Assembly (NCBI GenBank): GCA_003486385.1
Contig: DNFT01000001.1
Coordinates: forward strand, 1-23,169
Source of the DNA: Eubacterium sp.
Lineage (GTDB): Bacteria; Bacillota; Clostridia; Lachnospirales; Lachnospiraceae
Reading direction: 5' to 3'
Length of the DNA: 23,169 bases
The notes under the pieces are model-generated. The model was given only the letters and a program-made list of their open reading frames with translations, searched no databases and was not told where the DNA came from. Position numbers and translations under genes: made by a program. The number at the start of each line of letters is the position of its first letter. Position 1 is the stretch's first letter. This document shows, in pieces, positions 14,871 to 20,097 of this stretch.

Positions 14871-15704
14871 TTAATAAACTTTACCGTGAACTGCATTAGG
14901 GTCATTCACACTCTGTCTAAGTTCTTCATTCGTCATTGCTGCGTCTTCTTCTGTATTTAACTTGCCGTCCCATTCTATCAGGTCTGGGTCTCTGTCTTTT
15001 TCAGACGCTAGTTCATCTAAACAATTTGCGGCTTCCGTTAAATCATCGTATTCATGTACTGTACCGTTTTTGTCTGTTATTACAAAATACTCATTGTCAC
15101 CATAAACCTTTATGTTGTATCCGAACTCTTCGTTATCAGCATCCTTTGTCAATGATAAGTTTGCATACGGCTTTTCACTCGTCGGTGTCTCATTCTCCAC
15201 AACCTGTGTGTTCTCCTCAGGTGCCGTTGTCTCAGGTACTATAACTCCACCATACTCATCAGTCGGATATGGGTTACCATTCTCATCAACTACCTGTGGA
15301 AGTGTAACCGCATAATCCTGCTGTCCATTGCTCTTCCCATAAACAGCATCCTTTATTGCCATGTCAGCCGCTATCTCAGCACTGCTTCCATAAGCCTCAT
15401 AAACTCTTGCGTCCTCGATAATGCTCTCCACCTCTTCATCGGTTAATCCCGCTATCTTCGCCGCCTCCTTAACTAAGTCCTCAATGGTCTTGCTGGAAGC
15501 TGCTGACTCTCCCTCCGTCTCCCCAGTAGTTACCTCGGTCTCAGGCATACTTGTGACACTTTCCGTAGACTCGCTTACTGCGGCACCATCAACAGCAGAG
15601 GATGTTGTTTCAGCAAAATTCTTTGCAGTTGATGAGCAGCCACATAATATTGCCGTCGTAAAACCAATAATAGTTATAACCTTTCTATTAAAAAATTTAT
15701 TCAT
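14871..15704 (-). CDS. Predicted surface lipoprotein of unknown function
   Basis: A 277-aa protein starting MNKFFNRKVITIIGFTTAIL followed by the lipobox L-C-G-C, so Cys23 would be lipidated and the protein anchored on the outer face of the membrane. A long Ser/Thr/Glu-rich spacer follows (about 25-70), then a helical segment (KTIEDLVKEAAKIAGLTDEE), a Pro/Thr/Glu-rich linker (about 150-180) and a small C-terminal region with YGDNEYFVITDKNGTVHEYD. The composition is acidic. No family recognised. AAGGAG lies 7-8 nt before the ATG. Its leader contains the multi-hairpin element at 15746-15871, and the GIY-YIG gene lies upstream on the same strand. Confidence 0.78.
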   Translation of the reverse strand: MNKFFNRKVITIIGFTTAILCGCSSTAKNFAETTSSAVDGAAVSESTESVTSMPETEVTTGETEGESAASSKTIEDLVKEAAKIAGLTDEEVESIIEDARVYEAYGSSAEIAADMAIKDAVYGKSNGQQDYAVTLPQVVDENGNPYPTDEYGGVIVPETTAPEENTQVVENETPTSEKPYANLSLTKDADNEEFGYNIKVYGDNEYFVITDKNGTVHEYDDLTEAANCLDELASEKDRDPDLIEWDGKLNTEEDAAMTNEELRQSVNDPNAVHGKVY

Positions 15705-15745
15705 AATAATATTTCTCCTTTTTAATTTTAATTTTTTCCCTTTAC

Positions 15746-15871
15746 CCCGTTTGCATCGCGAAGCGATGTCTGGCGGAAAAACGCGTTTAAGCGTTTTTGC
15801 GACAGGACGAAGTCGAAAAATTTTAATTTTCAGCGTAGCTGAAAATTAAAATTTTTTACGGGCGTTCCCGT
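15746..15871. repeat. Multi-hairpin (cloverleaf-like) palindromic element 1
   Basis: An outer stem CCCGT (15746-15750) / ACGGG (15858-15862) can enclose four hairpins. They are CATCGC-GAA-GCGATG (15754-15768), AAAAACGC-6 nt-GCGTTTTT (15777-15798), CGAC-8 nt-GTCG (15800-15815) and a perfect 18-bp stem AAAATTTTAATTTTCAGC with loop GTA (15817-15855). A competing stem ACGGG-CGTT-CCCGT uses 15858-15871. It lies between the GIY-YIG gene and the lipoprotein gene. On the minus strand the AT-rich hairpin could also act as a terminator for the GIY-YIG gene. Confidence 0.75.
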
Positions 15872-15874
15872 ATC

Positions 15875-16852
15875 TTATATGATATTTTTAGAGGTTGCAG
15901 ACTTGAACTGTCTGTTTTTCAATTTTTTTCCCTCACTATGTAACATCATAGTAACAAAATGTATTACTATATCCTCAACATAGTAAAGAACAGCATTAAT
16001 CTGCTCTTCATTCAGCTTCTCTTTACCTCCGATTTTCTCCCTTATGCTGTCCACAAGTATCTCCACGCAGAGAATATCATCATACTGTTTATCGGTATCT
16101 TTTATCTCATTCGGATGGGCTATTTTATACCCTGTATCATTTTTAAAGGCAATAACGCGATTGTTAATGTTGATTGCTTTTCCAACATAATACTCATACT
16201 CTTCTGCACCGGCTCGTCTGAGGATATACACTCCACCATACGGAAAAAATGTTTTCGAATATTCTTCAGCAGACAGCCATCCTGTTGTATTTCCAAAAAC
16301 AGAACCCAGTCCTTCCTGCGCTTTATTCTCAGTTGCATATTCCGGAATATTAATATTGCTTATACTTGAATAGATAAAAGGATATACGGAAGTCAAAGCC
16401 TTTTCAGACAGAGTCTCTCTTGCAGCCTCTATCGTTATGTAACTACCTTTTTTTATTATCAGCGAGTAATGCTCATCATCAGTTTTTTCCCAAGACAATA
16501 CTATATTTTCTCTCGGATTGTCTATTCTTCTGTTCTCTTTTTTTGCTTTCTGTATATCCTTTAATACATCCTTTTGCCATGCAACTTCATTGCCCGAAGC
16601 TATATATGCCACCGTAAATGGGTAATTCCTCTTTATCCATGCTATCACACCAGCCGGAACTCTTAATCTGTGCTTTTGTGTATTATCAATGTGACAATTT
16701 CTGTATTCCTGCTTTTCAATATCATCAATCTTTACCGTAATATCCTTTATGGCATCATAATTAAATCCCTGCGGCACGCCAATCTTGTCCAGCACTATCA
16801 ACTGGTATTTTAATAATGTGGAATCAATAGTGTATTCATACTGTTCATTCAT
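15875..16852 (-). CDS. GIY-YIG nuclease-like protein with an unrecognised N-terminal domain
   Basis: A 325-aa soluble protein. Residues 205-265 look like a GIY-YIG endonuclease core: GVY (207-209), YYVG (221-224) and Arg232 in NINNRV, with the spacing seen in this fold. A downstream Glu such as Glu293 in YYVEDIVIHF could be the metal-binding residue. The N-terminal 200 residues show no family I recognise; they are mixed alpha/beta with LRVPAGVIAWIKRNYPFTVA and a basic patch KAKKENRR. AGGAGA lies about 7 nt before the ATG at 16850-16852. It lies 48 bp behind a small ribbon-helix-helix gene on the same strand, probably under one promoter (17144-17172). Restriction, anti-phage defence, a toxin role or an element-encoded nuclease are all possible; none is shown. 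Confidence 0.7.
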   Translation of the reverse strand: MNEQYEYTIDSTLLKYQLIVLDKIGVPQGFNYDAIKDITVKIDDIEKQEYRNCHIDNTQKHRLRVPAGVIAWIKRNYPFTVAYIASGNEVAWQKDVLKDIQKAKKENRRIDNPRENIVLSWEKTDDEHYSLIIKKGSYITIEAARETLSEKALTSVYPFIYSSISNINIPEYATENKAQEGLGSVFGNTTGWLSAEEYSKTFFPYGGVYILRRAGAEEYEYYVGKAININNRVIAFKNDTGYKIAHPNEIKDTDKQYDDILCVEILVDSIREKIGGKEKLNEEQINAVLYYVEDIVIHFVTMMLHSEGKKLKNRQFKSATSKNII

Positions 16853-16900
16853 ACAACTTTCTCCTCTTTCTGTTCATAAGATTCCGATTAGCATAAACAT

Positions 16901-17071
16901 CTAACTATTATGTTCATTGTTGTAAATCACATTGTCCAATCCCTTATTTATTAACTCTCTTAACATCACAGATCTGTTGCAATCGTAGAACTTCTCTTTC
17001 TTAATCTTCTTTAACTCTTCCTCCAACTCTTTCGGAATAACAATAGTAATTCTATGAGTTTCTATACTCAT
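16901..17071 (-). CDS. Ribbon-helix-helix (CopG/Arc-like) DNA-binding protein, minus strand
   Basis: A 56-aa protein: MSIETHRITIVIPKELEEEL, then KKIKKEKFYDCNRSVMLREL and INKGLDNVIYNNEHNS. The short strand RITIVIP, a first helix, and then NRSVMLRELINKGL fit the ribbon-helix-helix fold of small repressors and antitoxins. The longest frame starts with TTG at 17089, but its first codons contain GGAGGTG, which is better read as the Shine-Dalgarno sequence for the ATG at 17069-17071. A consensus promoter (17144-17172) lies upstream. The GIY-YIG gene follows. It likely represses its own promoter; the 9-bp direct repeats at 17107-17132 are candidate operators. Confidence 0.8.
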   Translation of the reverse strand: MSIETHRITIVIPKELEEELKKIKKEKFYDCNRSVMLRELINKGLDNVIYNNEHNS

Positions 17072-17106
17072 TATTATTTTCACCTCCAATTTTATCAGGT
17101 TGCCTT

Positions 17107-17132
17107 AAGTTCTGCACTTGCATAAGTTCTGC
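17107..17132. promoter_or_regulatory. 9-bp direct repeat in the leader of the minus-strand RHH gene
   Basis: AAGTTCTGC occurs at 17107-17115 and 17124-17132, with a 17-bp period. It lies just downstream of the predicted start of the RHH/GIY-YIG transcript (near 17137), where a bound repressor would block transcription. Confidence 0.5.
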
Positions 17133-17143
17133 TCCGTTTTTTC

Positions 17144-17172
17144 AGTATATCACTTCAATATTTACTTGTCAA
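17144..17172 (-). promoter_or_regulatory. Consensus promoter for the RHH/GIY-YIG genes
   Basis: On the minus strand TTGACA (17167-17172) and TATACT (17144-17149) are 17 bp apart. It is divergent from, and about 20 bp away from, the promoter of the second RHH gene. Confidence 0.85.
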
Positions 17173-17192
17173 TTATTATAACTTCTTCTAGC

Positions 17193-17224
17193 TTGACATA
17201 TAATATGAACCGAGGCATAATATG
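17193..17224 (+). promoter_or_regulatory. Promoter and possible operator of the plus-strand RHH gene
   Basis: TTGACA (17193-17198) and CATAAT (17216-17221) are 17 bp apart. A direct repeat TAATATG at 17201-17207 and 17218-17224, again with a 17-bp period, overlaps the spacer and the -10 element and is a plausible autoregulatory site. Confidence 0.7.
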
Positions 17225-17245
17225 TACTAAAAGGAGGTTTGAATT

Positions 17246-17428
17246 ATGCCTACAAACAGACCACGATATACAATAATCGTTGATGACGAATTACTTAATC
17301 AGATTGATGATTTTCGTTTCAACAATCGATTTCCAAGCCGTTCAGCAGCAACACTTGCATTAATCCATAAAGGTATTGAACAATTTAACAAGGAATTTAA
17401 AGATAAAGAAGATTCTCATAATTCGTAA
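17246..17428 (+). CDS. Ribbon-helix-helix DNA-binding protein, plus strand
   Basis: A 60-aa protein beginning MPTNRPRYTIIVDDELLNQI, then DDFRFNNRFPSRSAATLALI and HKGIEQFNKEFKDKEDSHNS. The strand RYTIIVDD, the helix ELLNQIDDFRFNN and the second helix after PSRSAAT (N-terminal cap at Pro-Ser-Arg-Ser) match Arc/CopG-like repressors. AAAGGAGG (17230-17237) lies 8 nt before the ATG. The gene is monocistronic, with its own promoter (17193-17221) and terminator (17451-17474). It diverges from another RHH gene, so the two may regulate the shared intergenic region. No toxin gene follows it, so it is not an obvious toxin-antitoxin half. Confidence 0.82.
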   Translation: MPTNRPRYTIIVDDELLNQIDDFRFNNRFPSRSAATLALIHKGIEQFNKEFKDKEDSHNS

Positions 17429-17450
17429 TTTTGTTGTTTGTCAGCAGGGT

Positions 17451-17474
17451 GGGCTATATTATATAGCCCTTTTT
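17451..17474 (+). terminator. Terminator of the plus-strand RHH gene
   Basis: GGGCTATA (17451-17458), loop TTA, TATAGCCC (17462-17469) and then five T residues. It lies 23 bp after the stop codon. Confidence 0.9.
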
Positions 17475-17600
17475 GTAACCAATATTTTTATAGCATTATA
17501 ATAATTATACTTAGCAGTAAAGTCTATTCGCAGAATGCCTAATTCTATTAGACAAAAAGCTGTTTATAACATTTTTTTGAATTTTAGTATACAAATTTTT

Positions 17601-17629
17601 TTGACAAAGTCAGCGCGGTATTTTATACT
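17601..17629 (+). promoter_or_regulatory. Orphan consensus promoter
   Basis: TTGACA (17601-17606) and TATACT (17624-17629) are exactly 17 bp apart on the plus strand, with no gene downstream on that strand. The preceding stretch 17475-17600 is AT-rich with no gene that I can support. Confidence 0.75.
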
Positions 17630-17635
17630 GTCTCC

Positions 17636-17738
17636 CACTTCATTTATAAAGCCACCCATTTGTGCAATTTGTATATCACTGCATATTGTATATTTTTCAC
17701 AAAAAAATACACCATCTTTCAATGGTGTACCTCTTTTT
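17636..17738 (+). ncRNA. Candidate small RNA of about 100 nt
   Basis: It would run from the orphan promoter (start near 17636) to the hairpin TACACCAT-CTTTCA-ATGGTGTA (17708-17729) followed by CCTCTTTTT. No start codon with a ribosome binding site lies between. It is antisense to the 3' end of the ung operon transcript. Predicted only from promoter and terminator signals. Confidence 0.4.
17701..17729 (-). terminator. Terminator of the hisH-hisF-ung operon
   Basis: On the minus strand the 8-bp stem TACACCAT/ATGGTGTA (17708-17729) is followed directly by seven T residues (17701-17707). It lies about 240 nt beyond the ung stop, after the structured region 17762-17965. The hairpin is bidirectional, but the T-run is better on this strand. 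Confidence 0.85.
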
Positions 17739-17761
17739 CGTAACTTATTATATCATAAGCC

Positions 17762-17880
17762 GCAGTGCATCTCGAAAATCAAAGATTTTCTCGATGTCCG
17801 TGCTTTGCACTATCATCAGACAAAAATAATATGTCATTTGTGCAAGCACATTCCATACTATTTTTGTCTGATGGCACTGC
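17762..17880. repeat. Multi-hairpin (cloverleaf-like) palindromic element 2
   Basis: An outer stem GCAGTGC (17762-17768) / GCACTGC (17874-17880) encloses three hairpins. They are CATC-TC-GAAAATC with loop AAA (17768-17796), GTGC-TTT-GCAC (17800-17810) and a perfect 15-bp stem CATCAGACAAAAATA / TATTTTTGTCTGATG (17814-17828, 17859-17873). The loop of the third holds a further small stem TGTGC-AA-GCACA (17839-17850). The long hairpin abuts the closing outer arm with no spare base. It lies in the untranslated 3' region of ung, upstream of the operon terminator. Confidence 0.75.
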
Positions 17881-17897
17881 TCTGCTTGCGCTCATGT

Positions 17898-17965
17898 CTG
17901 TTTACCCATCTAATAGATATAGTACTTAGTCTGTAAACAGCCACGCACTATATCTATTGATGGGT
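17898..17965. repeat. Interleaved inverted repeats with pseudoknot geometry
   Basis: Pair C is CTGTTTAC (17898-17905) with GTAAACAG (17933-17940). Pair D is ACCCATC plus ATAGATATAGT (17904-17923) with ACTATATCTAT plus GATGGGT (17947-17965), 18 bp with one small internal loop. The order is C, D, C', D', so the pairs interleave and overlap by two bases. The segment begins just after the ung stop codon. With 17475-17761 it accounts for the 540-bp gap between the RHH gene and ung, in which I see no protein gene. Confidence 0.7.
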
Positions 17966-17968
17966 TTA

Positions 17969-18649
17969 TTATCTTATATTCTCAATCTGCCAATCAATAG
18001 GCTCCACTCCATGTGCCTTCAGGAACTCATTTGCCTGGCTGAAATGCCTGCACCCAAAGAAACCTCTATAAGCCGACAGCGGGCTTGGGTGCGGCGCCTT
18101 GAGTATCAGGTGCTTCGGATTCGTTAACATTGGAATCTTACTCTGTGCCGGTCTGCCCCAGAGCATGTACACAATAGGTCTGTCCTGCGCGTTGACAGCC
18201 TCAATGACAGCGTCCGTAAACTGCTCCCAGCCATGTCCCTGATGAGAGTTAGCCTGATGAGCACGCACAGTCAGAACAGTATTCAAGAGTAACACTCCTT
18301 GGTCCGCCCACTTTTTCAAATAGCCGTTATCCGGAACATAACAGCCAAGGTCATCGTGAAGCTCCTGATATATATTCTGAAGCGATGGCGGAATATCCTT
18401 CTGTTCAGGAAGAACCGAAAAGCTCAGCCCATGCGCCTGCAATTCATTGTGGTATGGATCCTGCCCAAGTATTAACACCTTAACATTCTTTAATGGTGTG
18501 AAATTAAATGCGCTAAATATATCCTCCGACGGCGGATATACCACACCCTTCCTGTATTCACTGTCCACAAACTTATATAAATCCCTATAATATGGCTTGG
18601 CGAACTCAGGTTTAAGCGCTTCAAGCCAGTCATTGCTAATCTGTGACAT
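17969..18649 (-). CDS. ung: Uracil-DNA glycosylase, family 1
   Basis: Ung removes uracil from DNA and starts base-excision repair. The 226-aa product has the water-activating motif GQDPYH at residues 62-67 (catalytic Asp64), the Phe-containing GLSFSV strand, LLNTVLTVRAHQANSH, and the DNA-intercalation loop HPSPLSAYRGFFGCRHFS (catalytic His187). Length and motifs match the E. coli and Bacillus type. The longest frame starts with TTG at 18661, but GGAG just after it is better read as the Shine-Dalgarno site for the ATG at 18647-18649 (MSQISNDWLEALKPEF). It lies 42 bp behind hisF and is probably the last gene of that operon. Its transcript has an unusually long structured 3' region before the terminator at 17701-17729. 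Confidence 0.96.
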   Translation of the reverse strand: MSQISNDWLEALKPEFAKPYYRDLYKFVDSEYRKGVVYPPSEDIFSAFNFTPLKNVKVLILGQDPYHNELQAHGLSFSVLPEQKDIPPSLQNIYQELHDDLGCYVPDNGYLKKWADQGVLLLNTVLTVRAHQANSHQGHGWEQFTDAVIEAVNAQDRPIVYMLWGRPAQSKIPMLTNPKHLILKAPHPSPLSAYRGFFGCRHFSQANEFLKAHGVEPIDWQIENIR

Positions 18650-18691
18650 ATCAATCTCCAATTACTAAGTCTATTTTTAGTTATACATACA

Positions 18692-19453
18692 TTACCTTCT
18701 CACAGACACACCGCGCTGTGCAAGATAATCTTTAAGGTCGGATATCTCAAGCTCCTTATAATGAAAAAGTGAAGCAGCAAGCGCCGCATCCGCCTTGCCC
18801 TCCGTGAGTGCTTCATAAAAATGCTCCTTACTTCCGGCTCCGCCCGAAGCGATGACAGGTATTGAAACATTCTCAGCTATTGTCCGCGTAAGCTCAATAT
18901 CATACCCCTGCTTGACTCCATCACAGTCCATGCTGGTAAGAAGTATCTCTCCGGCACCCAGCTTATTAGCCTTCACAGCCCACTCAAGTGCATCGATTCC
19001 TGTGTCCACTCTTCCGCCCATCTTGTAAATATTCCAACCGCTTCCGTCCGCTCTTCTCTTAGCATCTATTGCGACAACTACACACTGGCTGCCGAACTTA
19101 TCCGCCGCATCGCTTATAAGGCGTGGATTATCGATTGCGGATGAATTAATTGAAATCTTGTCAGCGCCCTCCCTCAGAAGGTTCTTAAAATCATCAACTG
19201 TCCTTATTCCACCACCAACCGTAAACGGAATAAATACCTTCTCGGCAACCCTTCTCACAAGTTCAACTGTAGTCTCTCTTCTGTCGGATGAGGCTGTGAT
19301 ATCCAGAAACACAAGCTCATCTGCTCCCGCCTTGTCATAAAGGGCAGCTACCTCAACCGGATCACCGGCATCACGCAGGTTCACAAAATTGGTTCCCTTC
19401 ACAACTCTTCCATTATTAACGTCCAGACATGGTATTATTCTCTTGGTAAACAT
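18692..19453 (-). CDS. hisF: Imidazole glycerol phosphate synthase, cyclase subunit HisF
   Basis: HisF is the (beta/alpha)8-barrel subunit that joins PRFAR and ammonia to give imidazole glycerol phosphate and AICAR in histidine synthesis. The 253-aa protein starts MFTKRIIPCLDVNNGRVVKG, with catalytic Asp11, and has the second catalytic Asp130 in VVVAIDAKR. Phosphate-binding loops are visible in PFTVGGGIRTVDDFKNLLRE and PVIASGGAGS. AGAGGA lies 6 nt before the ATG. It lies 35 bp behind hisH, whose product supplies the ammonia. No other his gene is in the window, so the rest of the pathway must be encoded elsewhere. Confidence 0.97.
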   Translation of the reverse strand: MFTKRIIPCLDVNNGRVVKGTNFVNLRDAGDPVEVAALYDKAGADELVFLDITASSDRRETTVELVRRVAEKVFIPFTVGGGIRTVDDFKNLLREGADKISINSSAIDNPRLISDAADKFGSQCVVVAIDAKRRADGSGWNIYKMGGRVDTGIDALEWAVKANKLGAGEILLTSMDCDGVKQGYDIELTRTIAENVSIPVIASGGAGSKEHFYEALTEGKADAALAASLFHYKELEISDLKDYLAQRGVSVRR

Positions 19454-19488
19454 AAGCTGTCCTCTCTATTATTGATTAGAATGCAATG

Positions 19489-20097
19489 TTATAATGCGGC
19501 AAAGTTCTTGAGAATCTGCATACCCACACTTCCGCTCTTTTCAGGGTGGAACTGACATGCATATACATTATCCTTCTGAACAGAGGCGTGTATTATAGTT
19601 CCGCCATATTCAGTAGTCGCAGCGACTATGCTCTCATCATCAGCCTTGAGATAATATGAGTGTACAAAATACACATAAGGATTCTCACCAAGACCTTCAA
19701 AAAGTCTTGCGCCCTCCGATACCTTAAGGGAATTCCAGCCAATATGAGGTATCTTGATTCCCGGTGCATCCGGAATCCTCAATATCTCACCCGGAAGAAT
19801 CGAAAGTCCCTCAACACCATCTGATTCATCGCTGCGTCTGAATAGAAGCTGAAGTCCAAGACATATACCCAGAAATGGCTTTCCTGAGTCAACAACCTCA
19901 TGTATGGTGTTCACAAGACCATACTCATTAAGCCGTCCCATTGCATCGCCAAACGAACCTACCCCCGGTAAAATCACTTTATCAGATGACAGAATCTCAT
20001 TCCTGTCCCTTGTCACAACTGCTTCCTGCCCTATAGCTTCAAGTGCCTTTTCCACACTTCTTAGATTTCCTGCATCATAATCGATAATAGCTATCAC
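19489..20097 (-). CDS. hisH: Imidazole glycerol phosphate synthase, glutamine amidotransferase subunit HisH
   Basis: HisH is a class I glutamine amidotransferase that hydrolyses glutamine and channels ammonia into HisF. In 202 aa it has the oxyanion strand VILPGVGSFGDAM, the nucleophile Cys79 in LGICLGLQLLF, and His184 and Glu186 in CQFHPEKSG, which complete the catalytic triad. The start is GTG (20095-20097) and overlaps the TGA of the preceding 518-aa gene in a GTGA arrangement, so its translation is probably coupled to that gene. Order on the minus strand is 518-aa protein, hisH, hisF, ung. Confidence 0.96.
   Translation of the reverse strand: MIAIIDYDAGNLRSVEKALEAIGQEAVVTRDRNEILSSDKVILPGVGSFGDAMGRLNEYGLVNTIHEVVDSGKPFLGICLGLQLLFRRSDESDGVEGLSILPGEILRIPDAPGIKIPHIGWNSLKVSEGARLFEGLGENPYVYFVHSYYLKADDESIVAATTEYGGTIIHASVQKDNVYACQFHPEKSGSVGMQILKNFAAL

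Noticed and set aside
15746..17880. Integron attC sites or a TnpB-associated guide RNA
   Set aside because: No GTTRRRY/RYYYAAC core sites and no integrase, TnpA or TnpB gene were seen nearby.
17535..17936. Plus-strand frame of 133 codons
   Set aside because: It runs through a promoter, a terminator and two palindromic arrays, has no Shine-Dalgarno sequence and has biased composition.
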